Source: Bacillota bacterium (lineage in GTDB: Bacteria; Bacillota; Clostridia; Christensenellales; Aristaeellaceae). From it: DNA of 64,000 bases. The position numbers and the translations under genes are program-made. Positions 47,509 to 56,783 of the stretch are shown one piece after another. Under the pieces are notes generated by a model. The model was not told where the DNA came from and searched no databases. It worked only from the letters and a program-made list of their open reading frames with translations. Where the stretch lies: assembly GCA_023411395.1 (NCBI GenBank), contig JAEYOV010000033.1:22344-86343 (forward strand), in the 5' to 3' direction. Positions within the stretch are counted from its first letter, which is position 1, and every line of letters begins with the position of its first letter.

Positions 47509-48279
47509 ATGCTCAAAACACTGCAGGCCATCATCCTCGCCGCCGGGGAGAAAATGCTTCGCTTTGACCGGCCCGAGGTTTTTCAAAAGGAAGGCCACGC
47601 CAATTTCGTGACCCAGGCGGATATCGGGGTGCAGGCCTTTTTAATGGAGGAACTGCACAAGGCCGCGCCGGAGGCGGCTTTTTTTGCGGAGGAAAAGGAG
47701 AACGAGGCGCTCGGGGATGGGCCGACATTCTTGATCGACCCCATCGACGGTACCACCAACTTCATCAGGGGCCGCAAATGCTCCTGCATTTCCGTGGCGC
47801 TTTTGCATGGCCGGGAACCCGTACTGGCCGCCATATTGAATCCTTACGCCAATGAACTTTTCTATGCGGAAAAAGGAAAGGGCGCGTTTTTGAACGGACA
47901 GCCGATTCATGTTTCCCGGCAGGAGTTCTCCCATGCGCTGGTGAGCTATGGCACTTCGCCCTATGATGCCTTACTGGCCGGCAAAACCATGCGTGCGGCC
48001 GAAAAATTCCTGCTCGCGGCGGGGGATTTGAGGCGCACCGGGTCCGCGGCCATCGATCTTTGCGACGTGGCCTGCGGCCGCAGCGACATTTACTGGGAGC
48101 TTATCCTCTCGCCCTGGGATTTCGCCGCCGGCGCCCTGATCGTTATGGAAGCGGGAGGCACAGCCGCAAGCCCGGGCCGGGGATCGCTCCGCTTTGACCA
48201 AAAGGCGCCGGTGCTGGCAGCCAATCCATTATGCTTTGCGCGTTCAGAAGAAATGCTCCAAGGCATTTTGAGCGAGTAA
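47509..48279 (+). CDS. Inositol monophosphatase family protein
   Basis: 256 residues. Metal-binding motifs of the family are present: AEEKE (about residue 67), DPIDGTTNF (about 84) and SPWDFAAGALIV (about 204). Members dephosphorylate inositol phosphates, sugar phosphates or 3'-phosphoadenosine phosphate. GGAGG precedes the ATG and the LacI stop is 10 bases upstream, so it is co-transcribed with the regulator; a sugar-phosphate substrate is plausible. Confidence 0.9.
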   Translation: MLKTLQAIILAAGEKMLRFDRPEVFQKEGHANFVTQADIGVQAFLMEELHKAAPEAAFFAEEKENEALGDGPTFLIDPIDGTTNFIRGRKCSCISVALLHGREPVLAAILNPYANELFYAEKGKGAFLNGQPIHVSRQEFSHALVSYGTSPYDALLAGKTMRAAEKFLLAAGDLRRTGSAAIDLCDVACGRSDIYWELILSPWDFAAGALIVMEAGGTAASPGRGSLRFDQKAPVLAANPLCFARSEEMLQGILSE

Positions 48280-48290
48280 CCTTATACTCC

Positions 48291-49067
48291 TCACTCGTTT
48301 TCCTTGGGATAGATCACCTTTACGTTCGCTTTTGCGAAAACCTCCAGCCATTTGTCCGATGGCTTTTCATTGGTGACAAGGCAGTCGATTTCGCCGATGC
48401 CGCAAAAGAACCGGAAGGATGTGCGGTCGAATTTCGTGCTGTCGCAGAGGAATACCGCCTTGCGGGCACTTTTGAGCATTTGCTTTTTGATGCACACATC
48501 CTCCTCGTTCACATCGGTGACGCCGTTTTCCATGGAAATGGACCTTGCGGAAAAGAACAGGATGTCACAGGTGAAATCCGCCACCCGCTGGCGCGCCGCC
48601 TCCCCCGTAAAGCCCCGGGCGAAGGTGTTCAGCCAGCCGCCGGTGCAGCAGATCTGCGCGCCGGGAATGCTGTCCAGGCAGTCAAGCGCCAGTTGGGCGC
48701 TGTTGGTGAGAATTTTGAGGTTGCTTTTCTTGCCCAGATACCGCACCATATGGGCCACGGTGCTGGTGCAGTCCAGGGAAATATGCATATCGTCCCGCAC
48801 AAGCCTGGCCGCCAGCTTCCCGATGATGCTCTTCTCCGCCTTGTTTTCAAAGGTGCGTATGGTGTAGGGAATCTCGCTGCTTTGATGCTCGACGAGCATG
48901 GCCCCGCCATAGGTGCGCCGGAGCAAGCCCTCCTTTTCCAGTTCCGCAAAATCCCGGCGGATGGTGGACGGGCTGACGCCGTACTGCTTGGACAATTGGC
49001 TTACCAGCACGGCCTTTTTCAGCCGGAGCTCCTTCAATATATCATCCACGCGCTCAATGTTCAGCAT
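48291..49067 (-). CDS. DeoR-family transcriptional regulator
   Basis: 258 residues. N-terminal winged helix with VSQLSKQYGVSPSTIRRDFA and EGLLRRTYGGA, then a DeoRC sugar-phosphate-sensing domain (LDCTSTVAHMVRYL; FFSARSISMENGVTD). The ATG at 49067 has GGGAGGGCGG upstream. Convergent with the phosphatase gene; regulated genes are not evident. Confidence 0.9.
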   Translation of the reverse strand: MLNIERVDDILKELRLKKAVLVSQLSKQYGVSPSTIRRDFAELEKEGLLRRTYGGAMLVEHQSSEIPYTIRTFENKAEKSIIGKLAARLVRDDMHISLDCTSTVAHMVRYLGKKSNLKILTNSAQLALDCLDSIPGAQICCTGGWLNTFARGFTGEAARQRVADFTCDILFFSARSISMENGVTDVNEEDVCIKKQMLKSARKAVFLCDSTKFDRTSFRFFCGIGEIDCLVTNEKPSDKWLEVFAKANVKVIYPKENE

Positions 49068-49257
49068 AGGCCCGCCCTCCCTGCACATTTGCGGGCGGAA
49101 TCAGGCAGCTTTATGCTCGTTTCCGCACGTTTATATCGTATCACAGGCGGCTTTCCCTGTAAACGGTACAGGCGGGGCTGGGGGGAATTGGCTGGGCTGC
49201 CCAACCTGTTTTCATAATTGATCCCCTGCTTCATCCAGTTGTTTCTCGGGCGTGTTC

Positions 49258-49743
49258 TTATTTTCTGGCGTCGATGATATGGATCAGGCGGCTTTTGGCA
49301 TAGGTGTAGGAGCTCAGCTTACGGTAATCGGAATCCAGGGTATGGGTTGCAATAAGAATGTTTTCAGGGGCCGGGGGATTGCCTGCCTCCACAATGAACA
49401 GGGAGTGGGAAAAGCGGTACCCGTCACGGCTCAATTGAATCACATCCGCTATCATGGCATGCTGAAGCGGAAGCTCCTGGCCGTATGGCCCCGCACCCTT
49501 GTTTTTGGTAAGGAAGTTGTACAAAAATTGGACCCCCGTCCATGCGGGGGCCCGATTGTTCAGGGATATGAAAAACCAACCCATCACCGGGGTATAGTTC
49601 ATTACGCCGCAACCCGCGTAAAGGCACTGGGAGTTGAAATTGGTACAGTCCCCGCCGAGATTGTGAAAATCGTAAAACCGAGGATTCCTGCGGTAAGCCC
49701 ACTCATGGGCGTAGGCAACAGCCGCTTCCCTGTTATACAGCAT
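49258..49743 (-). CDS. Amidase-domain (CHAP-like, Amidase_6) protein
   Basis: 161 residues. Catalytic Cys in LGGDCTNFNSQCLYAGCG (about residue 33) and His in RFSHSLFIVEAG (about 114) match the putative amidase family PF12671, thought to cut peptide or amide bonds of cell wall. There is no signal peptide, so it is cytoplasmic or released otherwise. The ATG at 49743 has GGGAGG upstream. Lies 46 bases after clpB in the same direction. Confidence 0.85.
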   Translation of the reverse strand: MLYNREAAVAYAHEWAYRRNPRFYDFHNLGGDCTNFNSQCLYAGCGVMNYTPVMGWFFISLNNRAPAWTGVQFLYNFLTKNKGAGPYGQELPLQHAMIADVIQLSRDGYRFSHSLFIVEAGNPPAPENILIATHTLDSDYRKLSSYTYAKSRLIHIIDARK

Positions 49744-49789
49744 GGCACAGCCTCCCATTCGGAGAGGATTTGCCACAGTCTATGAGCGC

Positions 49790-52399
49790 TTACTCCCGGA
49801 TATACAGTTCTCCGGCATCGTCCACATCCACGGTGAGCGCCTGGCCGGCGTGCACATCGCCCTGGATGAGCCTTCGGGCCACCAGCGTTTCCACCCGGCT
49901 TTGCAAAAAGCGCTTTAACGGCCGCGCGCCGTACACGGGATCAAAGCCACGCCGGATCACCATTTCTTTGGCCGCTTCGGTCAGCGTAAGGGTGATTTGC
50001 CTGTCCTCCAGCCGCTTTTGCAGATTGCTTGTAAGCAGCGTGACGATGCGGCCGATTTCCTCCCGGTTCAGCGGCTTGTAGAAAACAATCTCATCAATGC
50101 GGTTCAAAAATTCCGGGCGGAACTGCATCCTCAGCAGCATCTCCACCCGCTGACGGGCTTCCTTGGAGATTTGTCCGTCCGCACCGATGCCCTCCAGGAT
50201 GTCGGAGGAACCCAGGTTGCTGGTCATGATGAGGATGGTGTTTTTGAAATCCACCGTACGGCCCTGGGAATCGGTGATGCGCCCGTCATCCAGCACCTGC
50301 AAAAGCACGTTGAACACCTCGGGATGGGCCTTTTCGATTTCGTCAAAAAGTACGACCGAATAGGGCTTGCGGCGTACGGCCTCGGTCAATTGCCCGCCCT
50401 CGTCATAGCCCACGTAACCCGGAGGTGCGCCGATCAGGCGGGACACGGAGAATTTCTCCATGTATTCCGACATGTCGATGCGCACCAGGTTCTTTTCCTC
50501 ATCGAACAGCGCCTGGGCCAGCGCCTTGGCCAGCTCCGTCTTGCCCACGCCCGTAGGGCCCAGGAACAGGAAGGAACCGATGGGCCGGTTGGGGTCGGCA
50601 ATGCCGGCCCGGCTGCGCAGGATGGCCTCCGATACCTTCTGCACCGCCTCCTCCTGGCCGATGACGCGCTGATGCAATATGTCCGGCAGATGCAAAAGCT
50701 TCTCCCGCTCGCCCTCCACCAGCTTTTGTACGGGGATGCCCGTCCAGCGGGCCACGATGCGGGCAATCTCCTCCTCGGTGACTTTGTCCCGGAGCAGGCT
50801 CTGGCCGGTCTTGTTCTTTTCGGCAATTGCCTCCTCATCCTTGAGTTCCTTCTGAAGCCGGGGCAATTCGCCGTACTTCAGCTCGGCGGCCTTGTTCAAG
50901 TCGTAGGTCCGCTCGGCCTTTTCGATTTCTGCTCCCAGCCGTTCAATCTCTTCCCGGAGCTTTTGCACCCTGGAAATGGCGGCCTTTTCATTATCCCATT
51001 GCGCCTTCAGCCGGGCAAATTCCGCCCCCTGGTCGGAAAGCTCTTTCTGCAAATGTTTCAGGCGTTCCCGGGAAAGATTATCCTCATCCGCTTCCTTCTT
51101 CAGGGCGGCCTCCTCGATTTCAAGCTGCATGATCTTGCGGGAGATTTCGTCCAGTTCCACCGGCAGGCTGTCGATTTCCGTGCGGATCATGGCGCAGGCC
51201 TCGTCAATGAGATCGATGGCCTTGTCGGGCAGGAACCGGTCGGTAATATAGCGGCTGGACAGCGTGGCGGCGGCGATCAGCGCGCCGTCCTGAATCTTGA
51301 CGCCATGGAACACCTCGTAGCGCTCCTCCAGGCCACGCAGGATGGAGATGGTGTCTTCTACCGTGGGCTCGTTCACCATCACCGGCTGGAAGCGCCGCTC
51401 CAGGGCGGCATCCTTTTCGATGTACTTGCGGTATTCATCCAGGGTGGTGGCACCGATGCAGTGCAGTTCGCCCCTGGCCAGCATGGGCTTCAATAAATTT
51501 CCCGCGTCCATGGCGCCTTCCGCCTTGCCGGCCCCCACAATGTTGTGCAGCTCGTCGATGAAAAGAAGAATTTTGCCCTCGCTTTTTTTGATCTCTGCCA
51601 GCACGGCCTTCAACCGTTCCTCGAATTCACCGCGGAATTTGGCCCCGGCAATGAGGCTGCCCATATCCAGGGAAAACAGCCTGCGGTCCTTGAGGCTTTC
51701 GGGCACGTCGCCCCGCACGATACGGATGGCCAGGCCTTCGGCGATGGCTGTCTTGCCCACGCCGGGCTCGCCGATGAGCACGGGGTTGTTCTTCGTTTTG
51801 CGGGAAAGGATGCGGATTACGTTGCGGATCTCGCTGTCCCGGCCGATCACCGGGTCCAGCTTCTGCGCCCGGGCCAGCGCCGTCAGATCGGCACCGTATT
51901 TTGCCAGCGCGTCATAGGTGTTCTCCGGGCTGTCGGTTGTCACCCGTGCAGCTCCCCGCACGGTGGACAGCGCCTTCAAAAACGCGTCTGTCCTGATTTG
52001 AAACCGGTCGAAAACCGGCTTCACCACGCGGTCGGGCCTTTCCATCAAACCCAGCCACACGTGTTCCACCGACAGATATTCGTCCTTCATCTGTGCGGCC
52101 CGCTGCTCTCCCGCCATCAGCGCCCTTTCCACATCCGCGGAGACGTAGACCTTGTCAGGCTCCCGGCCCGGCCCCGATACCTTGGGAAGGCGGCTTACAG
52201 CCTCCTCCATGGCCCCGGCCATAAGGTTCCCGTCGATGTTCATCTTGTTCAGCAATTGGGGGATCAGCCCTTCCGGCTGGGCCAGAAGGGCATGGCAAAG
52301 GTGGGCCTGCTCCACCTGTACGTTTTGATAGGCAATGGCCACACGCTGGGCCTCTTTGAGTGCCTCCATGGTTTTTTGCGTGAACTTGCCGGTGTTCAT
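49790..52399 (-). CDS. clpB: ClpB protein disaggregase
   Basis: 869 residues, full length. N-domain repeats, two AAA+ modules with Walker [14 protein letters not shown] (about 205) and [13 protein letters not shown] (about 605), and between them the coiled-coil M domain (about 405-525) that separates ClpB from ClpC/ClpA. Rescues aggregated proteins with DnaK. GGGGAGGAAACAAT precedes the ATG. A CtsR-type operator and promoter lie immediately upstream. Confidence 0.96.
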   Translation of the reverse strand: MNTGKFTQKTMEALKEAQRVAIAYQNVQVEQAHLCHALLAQPEGLIPQLLNKMNIDGNLMAGAMEEAVSRLPKVSGPGREPDKVYVSADVERALMAGEQRAAQMKDEYLSVEHVWLGLMERPDRVVKPVFDRFQIRTDAFLKALSTVRGAARVTTDSPENTYDALAKYGADLTALARAQKLDPVIGRDSEIRNVIRILSRKTKNNPVLIGEPGVGKTAIAEGLAIRIVRGDVPESLKDRRLFSLDMGSLIAGAKFRGEFEERLKAVLAEIKKSEGKILLFIDELHNIVGAGKAEGAMDAGNLLKPMLARGELHCIGATTLDEYRKYIEKDAALERRFQPVMVNEPTVEDTISILRGLEERYEVFHGVKIQDGALIAAATLSSRYITDRFLPDKAIDLIDEACAMIRTEIDSLPVELDEISRKIMQLEIEEAALKKEADEDNLSRERLKHLQKELSDQGAEFARLKAQWDNEKAAISRVQKLREEIERLGAEIEKAERTYDLNKAAELKYGELPRLQKELKDEEAIAEKNKTGQSLLRDKVTEEEIARIVARWTGIPVQKLVEGEREKLLHLPDILHQRVIGQEEAVQKVSEAILRSRAGIADPNRPIGSFLFLGPTGVGKTELAKALAQALFDEEKNLVRIDMSEYMEKFSVSRLIGAPPGYVGYDEGGQLTEAVRRKPYSVVLFDEIEKAHPEVFNVLLQVLDDGRITDSQGRTVDFKNTILIMTSNLGSSDILEGIGADGQISKEARQRVEMLLRMQFRPEFLNRIDEIVFYKPLNREEIGRIVTLLTSNLQKRLEDRQITLTLTEAAKEMVIRRGFDPVYGARPLKRFLQSRVETLVARRLIQGDVHAGQALTVDVDDAGELYIRE

Positions 52400-52423
52400 A
52401 TTGTTTCCTCCCCTGCGGGCTTA

Positions 52424-52440
52424 TTTGACTATCTTTGACC
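52424..52440 (-). promoter_or_regulatory. CtsR operator of clpB
   Basis: On the minus strand GGTCAAA-GAT-AGTCAAA, an exact fit to the tandem heptamer consensus of CtsR (RGTCAAA NAN RGTCAAA). It lies between the -10 box and the clpB start, where binding would block transcription. Confidence 0.88.
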
Positions 52441-52445
52441 TTTTT

Positions 52446-52473
52446 ATTGTACCCCATTTCAGGTCCTTGTCAA
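52446..52473 (-). promoter_or_regulatory. Promoter of clpB
   Basis: On the minus strand: TTGACA (52473-52468), 16-base spacer, TACAAT (52451-52446). Confidence 0.8.
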
Positions 52474-52516
52474 GGGGGATGCCACAGAAAAATTTGGCCG
52501 TCACACGGAAAGAACA

Positions 52517-52545
52517 TTGACGGAAATACCGTCTGGTTGTATGAT
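52517..52545 (+). promoter_or_regulatory. Promoter of the EamA transporter gene
   Basis: TTGACG (52517-52522), 17-base spacer, TATGAT (52540-52545). Confidence 0.6.
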
Positions 52546-52612
52546 ACTGGGAAGGCTCCGGAACCAGGCCAAATGAAAGGATTTGGGGCAGAACCCATAA
52601 GGAAGGGTCTAT

Positions 52613-53527
52613 ATGCAGAAACGTTCCGCGTTGAGCAAGCTGGCGCTGTTGACCGCCTCGCTGATCTGGGGCAGTTCTTTTTTTGTGATGAAGAACTCGG
52701 TGGATGTGTTCCCCATGTTTTCGCTGCTGGCTATACGCTTCACCATCGGCTGCGGGCTATTGTGCCTGATCTTTTTCAACCGGCTGAAAAATATCACCGG
52801 CAAAACATTGCTTGGCGGCGCGCTGCTTGGATTTTTGCTGTTCACCGCCTATACGCTGCAAACCCTGGGACTGAAAGATACCACGCCGGGGAAGAACGCC
52901 TTCCTGACGGCCATCTACTGCATCGTGGTGCCTTTCCTTTTCTGGATGGTTACGAAAAAAAGGCCGAACGCCTATAATTGCCTGGCCGGCGTGCTTTGCC
53001 TGGGGGGGATAGGGCTGGTATCCCTGACGGGGAACTTCACCATCGGCATGGGCGACGGGCTGACGATGGCGGGGGGCATTATGTATGCCGCCCACATGGT
53101 GGCGGTGGCGCAGGTAAGCCGGGAGGAAGACCCGGTGCTTTTAACCCTTGTGCAGTTTGGCACGGCCGCTGTCTGCTGCATAACCATTTCCCTGGCCGCG
53201 GAAACATTTCCCGCGGCCATCCCGGGTTCAAGCTGGTACGGGCTTTTATACCTGGCGGTATTCGCCACCACCGGCGCGCTGCTCATGCAGAATATAGGGC
53301 AAAAGTACACGCACCCGGCGGCGGCCTCCATTCTTCTAAGCCTGGAATCGGTGTTCGGGGTGGCCTTCTCCATGATCTTTTATGGAGAAACGCTGACGCC
53401 GCGGCTGGCGGCCGGCTTTTTGGTCATTTTCCTGTCGGTGATTGTCTCGGAAACAAAGCTCGGGTTTATCAAGAAGCCGCGCTCCTTTGAAAAGGGGAGC
53501 GTTCAAATTGCGGAACAAGCGGATTGA
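52613..53527 (+). CDS. EamA/DMT-superfamily transporter
   Basis: 304 residues with ten predicted membrane helices in two EamA repeats. Starts KLALLTASLIWGSSFFVMKN, the usual DMT opening, and ends with the family's ASILLSLESVFGVAFSMIFY helix. Exports small metabolites; substrate unknown. AAGGAAGGGTCTAT precedes the ATG. Confidence 0.92.
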   Translation: MQKRSALSKLALLTASLIWGSSFFVMKNSVDVFPMFSLLAIRFTIGCGLLCLIFFNRLKNITGKTLLGGALLGFLLFTAYTLQTLGLKDTTPGKNAFLTAIYCIVVPFLFWMVTKKRPNAYNCLAGVLCLGGIGLVSLTGNFTIGMGDGLTMAGGIMYAAHMVAVAQVSREEDPVLLTLVQFGTAAVCCITISLAAETFPAAIPGSSWYGLLYLAVFATTGALLMQNIGQKYTHPAAASILLSLESVFGVAFSMIFYGETLTPRLAAGFLVIFLSVIVSETKLGFIKKPRSFEKGSVQIAEQAD

Positions 53528-53553
53528 CTTTATGAAAAGATGCCCCTATAAGA

Positions 53554-53586
53554 AAACTGCCTCGTCCTGTTCGGGCGAGGCAGTTT
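53554..53586. terminator. Bidirectional terminator
   Basis: AAACTGCCTCG / CGAGGCAGTTT with three further inner pairs and a 5-base loop, A-rich on the left and T-rich on the right; between the convergent EamA and phosphodiester-glycosidase genes. Confidence 0.8.
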
Positions 53587-53593
53587 GATATAT

Positions 53594-54703
53594 TCAGTCA
53601 TCCCAGGGCGCTACCGATTCCGAACGCCCGATGCCTATGATCTCCGTAGTGCTGCGGGGCGACGTTTTCCCTCCCGAATAGGAGCCGATCCTCGTCACCT
53701 GCTTGCCCATGAACAGCATCACCGCGGTCTGGCCGCCATCCAGGTTAAGGGCGGTTTGGCAGCCCGCCGCCTGCATCATATCCATCAACTCAGGCACGCT
53801 GACGCCAACGCTCTCCTTCTTGATCCTGGCTTCCGCCAGTATTGCGTAATAATGGCCGGGCTCAATCATGCCAATGGCGCAGCGGGGCTGCTGGGTCTGC
53901 CCATAGCTAAACTCCAATACATCCGGATTGGTTTTCCCATCCCTTACCAAAATGGGGCCGAATGCGAACACATCCTTGGCGCCCATGTCCAGGTACTGCT
54001 GGGGTGTCAGCTCGTCGGAGCGGTATACCCCCATGCCACCGTCCGGCAAAAGGGCCAGCGTATCCAGGGGCGGGAAGCGGAACCTGGGATACACGGAGGT
54101 TTTTTCGCTGATGATGACCCCATCCCTGATGATGATGCCCACCATCAATACCTTCGGCTGGGCGGCGCGAAAGGTGTAATAATCGGTGTTCATGCCGAAC
54201 ACCACCTTGTTTTCCGCGGCAATGCGCTCCGGCTGCACATGCTTTGCCTTGCCCCATTTTTCCTTGTCAAAGGGGATGGCGGCAAATGTTTCCCCCGCTT
54301 CGATATCGCTCCAGATTTCGGCTTCATACCAAACCAGGACACGGTTCGGGTCGTTGATCCGCTCAATTTGAACCTTCAGCGTGGGGGAAGCATACAGCCA
54401 TAAACCTTCCTCCACGTTTTCATACACAAATTCGCCTTCCAGTAAAAATCCCTTTTCATTGGTGGGGGGCAGGGTGGGAAAATTCACCGGCCTTATGGTA
54501 GGCTTTGGCGTGGCGGTGGGCTTAGGTGTTTTGGTGGGCTTGGGTGTTTTGGTGGGTTTGGGTGTTTTGGTAGGTTTGGGTGTAGCGGCGGCCCTGACCG
54601 TGATGGCGGAATCAACAGTCGCATTGGAAAGAGCCAACGCCCCGGCGGGCAGCAGCATGAGCAGGATCAAGAACAGTACTGGAAACCAATTTTTGCACTT
54701 CAT
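53594..54703 (-). CDS. Secreted phosphodiester glycosidase (NAGPA) domain protein
   Basis: 369 residues: signal peptide (LFLILLMLLPAGALAL), a Thr-Pro-Lys linker of TPKPTK repeats (about residues 39-65), then a C-terminal NAGPA domain with VFGMNTDYYTFR, IRDGVIIS, NLDGGQTAVMLFM and GSYSGGKTSPRST. NAGPA-type enzymes remove GlcNAc-1-phosphodiesters from glycans; bacterial members are linked to wall polymers. Third gene of the operon with the PIG-L and DUF6273-like genes (22-base gap). GGAGG is rather far (13 bases) from the ATG at 54703. Confidence 0.85.
   Translation of the reverse strand: MKCKNWFPVLFLILLMLLPAGALALSNATVDSAITVRAAATPKPTKTPKPTKTPKPTKTPKPTATPKPTIRPVNFPTLPPTNEKGFLLEGEFVYENVEEGLWLYASPTLKVQIERINDPNRVLVWYEAEIWSDIEAGETFAAIPFDKEKWGKAKHVQPERIAAENKVVFGMNTDYYTFRAAQPKVLMVGIIIRDGVIISEKTSVYPRFRFPPLDTLALLPDGGMGVYRSDELTPQQYLDMGAKDVFAFGPILVRDGKTNPDVLEFSYGQTQQPRCAIGMIEPGHYYAILAEARIKKESVGVSVPELMDMMQAAGCQTALNLDGGQTAVMLFMGKQVTRIGSYSGGKTSPRSTTEIIGIGRSESVAPWDD
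54515..54586 (-). repeat. Tandem 18-bp repeat encoding TPKPTK units
   Basis: Four 18-base units (54515-54532, 54533-54550, 54551-54568, 54569-54586) that differ at few positions, encoding the Thr-Pro-Lys linker of the secreted NAGPA protein. Unit number is likely to vary between strains. Confidence 0.8.
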
Positions 54704-54725
54704 GAGCGAGACGAAACCTCCGTAA

Positions 54726-55940
54726 TCATGGTATATTTTCGAAAAAATCATTCTTCGCAATATCCGGCCCCACCAGGGAACGGTAAAGCCCAAAGCGGTT
54801 GCAGGCGAATTCCCCATCGTCGGTGACCCCAAAATCCTTGCCGATCACCGCGGAGCCCGCATTCTGCTGGGTCACATGAAGCCCATAGGCATCCTGGGCG
54901 GCCTGAAGCGGCGTACGCCCCAAAAGGGCTGGATCGGGAATCCGCCAGTCCATGACAACGCCGTTTTCCGGGTACAGGTGCAAGTACAGCTTCGATACCT
55001 CAAAGGTACCGTACAATCCGGCGGAGTTGGTGTCGGCGGTAGGATCGGCGCTATGCTCCACGCACCAGATGGCCGTGTCGGCGCATACCCGGTGGGCGCC
55101 GTGGCCGTATTCCCCGTCCACATCATGGGTTACCACCACGGTTGGCTTCAGCCGGCGGATCACGCCCATTACATAAGCCCGTACCTTTTCCCTGCCGCCC
55201 CATTTTTCATAGCCGCTTTTGAGATTGGCGCTGAAAGCATCCCGGAACGGCCCGATGACAGGATAGGTGCGCACACCCATAGACCACAAGCCGTTGAGCA
55301 ATTCGCTGCTTCTGGTGGTGTTGGAAGGCGTCAGGTAGCAGGCCACCACCCGTTTTTTCAGTGCCACCGCGTAATAGGGGATCGTCCCGCCCATGAACAG
55401 GAGCTCGTCGTCGGGATGCGCTACCAAAACCAGAAGATCGGCCTTCTCTTCCGTGGGCTCCCATTTCTGCACCCAGCCGGGCACTTCCCCCGGCCCGAAC
55501 AGGAAAAGCTCATTGATCAGCAGGGTGGTTTTCTTTGCATCCGTCACCGCGATGCGAAGGCTCGAAACCGGCTTTGGCAGCGGTATATACGCGTGCAGAT
55601 AGCGTGTGTCGCCGGTTTGAAGCGTGACCCACTGATCCCCGTCCAGCGTCTGCACCTCCCAGGCGGCGGGCATCCTTCCAAAGCAGATGTACAGGGAGGC
55701 GCAAGGCTGTCCCTTTGGAAGCAGCGCCTGCACGTAAGGGTTTTTCCGGGAGGCTGTTTCCCAGGGAGTGGTGTATTTCCGGTCGGAGATGGATTTGAGG
55801 CCATGCTTGGGCGAGCGGGGAGAAATCTCGGCCAGCGCGGTGATATCCTCCGCCTGGACCGTTTCCGCCACGCTAAGGGCCGGGATAAGGCACAAAAGCA
55901 AAACCGCGCACAGAAAAAAGCAGGCAAGCCTTTTCTTCAT
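54726..55940 (-). CDS. Secreted PIG-L/LmbE-family deacetylase
   Basis: 404 residues: signal peptide (LLLCLIPALSVAE), an N-terminal discoidin-like beta domain (about 30-150), then a PIG-L domain with the metal site AHPDDELLFMGG (about residue 178) and THDVDGEYGHGAHR (about 273). Family members deacetylate N-acetylglucosamine-containing molecules. Nine bases after the DUF6273-like gene. Confidence 0.9.
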   Translation of the reverse strand: MKKRLACFFLCAVLLLCLIPALSVAETVQAEDITALAEISPRSPKHGLKSISDRKYTTPWETASRKNPYVQALLPKGQPCASLYICFGRMPAAWEVQTLDGDQWVTLQTGDTRYLHAYIPLPKPVSSLRIAVTDAKKTTLLINELFLFGPGEVPGWVQKWEPTEEKADLLVLVAHPDDELLFMGGTIPYYAVALKKRVVACYLTPSNTTRSSELLNGLWSMGVRTYPVIGPFRDAFSANLKSGYEKWGGREKVRAYVMGVIRRLKPTVVVTHDVDGEYGHGAHRVCADTAIWCVEHSADPTADTNSAGLYGTFEVSKLYLHLYPENGVVMDWRIPDPALLGRTPLQAAQDAYGLHVTQQNAGSAVIGKDFGVTDDGEFACNRFGLYRSLVGPDIAKNDFFENIP

Positions 55941-55949
55941 GTTCTCTTC

Positions 55950-56669
55950 CTAAGGCCTTTCCTGAAAGGATAGCATAAAGGGCGATTCCAGGGTTCCCTC
56001 ACCGGAGGCGATTTCCGCCGCGTCAAGATTCAGGCGGCAGGCGGGCCGCCAGCCTTCGTTTTCCACCTCTGCCCGGATATAGCCCAGGCTGCCCTCCACC
56101 TTGGTGCACCGCACTCCGGAAACAAGCGTGGTGGATTGGGTTCTGGTCCAGTAGGGGCTTGACTTGTTGGAATATTTGAACAACCCGTTGTCAAGGGCAT
56201 ATGCGGTGCCCACAGCCATACGGGATTTGTTGTTTGTAAACCCATACGCCTTGTTGGCAAGGTCTTCTGACGAAAGCAGGAAAACCGTGCCCAATTCCTC
56301 GCTGTTAAGCAGCAGCGGTTTTTCTTCCCCGGAAAAAGCCTTTGGTAAAAACGTTTCGTTGAGAAAATGGTACATGTCCGTCAGGCGCCACACGCCACCG
56401 AATTCCACATATTCCGCATATGGCCTATGGATCCATCCGTTTCCCAGTATATATTCACTGAGCAAAAGCGCTTCTTCCCCATCTGCGGCAAGAACACGCC
56501 AGAGGATGGGCGCAATTTCCCCGCTTTCCCCCTGGGGCCAGGCGCCCAGGGCGATATACTGGTAGCCCTCCTTGGCGCCATACCCGCGCAGGCCTTCCGC
56601 CCCGGCAAGCCCGGGCAACAGCACCGCCAGCAGGCACAACGCCAGCACCCGGCGCATGTTCGATCTCAT
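55950..56669 (-). CDS. Secreted DUF6273-like protein
   Basis: 239 residues with a signal peptide (ALCLLAVLLPGLAGAEG). The domain resembles DUF6273: YIALGAWPQGESGEIAPILWRVL near residue 40, YWTRTQ near 170 and ending in ACRLNLDAAEIASGEGT. Binding or lectin-like function is possible but unproven. The ATG at 56669 has GGGGAGGATATTTC upstream. First gene of the envelope operon 56669-53594. Confidence 0.78.
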   Translation of the reverse strand: MRSNMRRVLALCLLAVLLPGLAGAEGLRGYGAKEGYQYIALGAWPQGESGEIAPILWRVLAADGEEALLLSEYILGNGWIHRPYAEYVEFGGVWRLTDMYHFLNETFLPKAFSGEEKPLLLNSEELGTVFLLSSEDLANKAYGFTNNKSRMAVGTAYALDNGLFKYSNKSSPYWTRTQSTTLVSGVRCTKVEGSLGYIRAEVENEGWRPACRLNLDAAEIASGEGTLESPFMLSFQERP

Positions 56670-56728
56670 GAAATATCCTCCCCGCCGATCGCTCAAAATT
56701 TCACACGCATTCATGATATCCGTAAAAG

Positions 56729-56748
56729 AAAACCCTGTAAAGGGTTTT
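56729..56748 (-). terminator. Terminator of the flavodoxin/FMN-binding operon
   Basis: 8-bp stem AAAACCCT / AGGGTTTT with 4-base loop; on the minus strand it runs into TTTTCTTTT, 35 bases after the FMN-binding gene. Confidence 0.65.
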
Positions 56749-56783
56749 CAGGTAAAAATTACAATTTCATGCAAATCCACGGA

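Noticed and set aside
49997..51496. 499-codon plus-strand frame inside clpB
   Set aside because: Antisense of a clear full-length ClpB gene.
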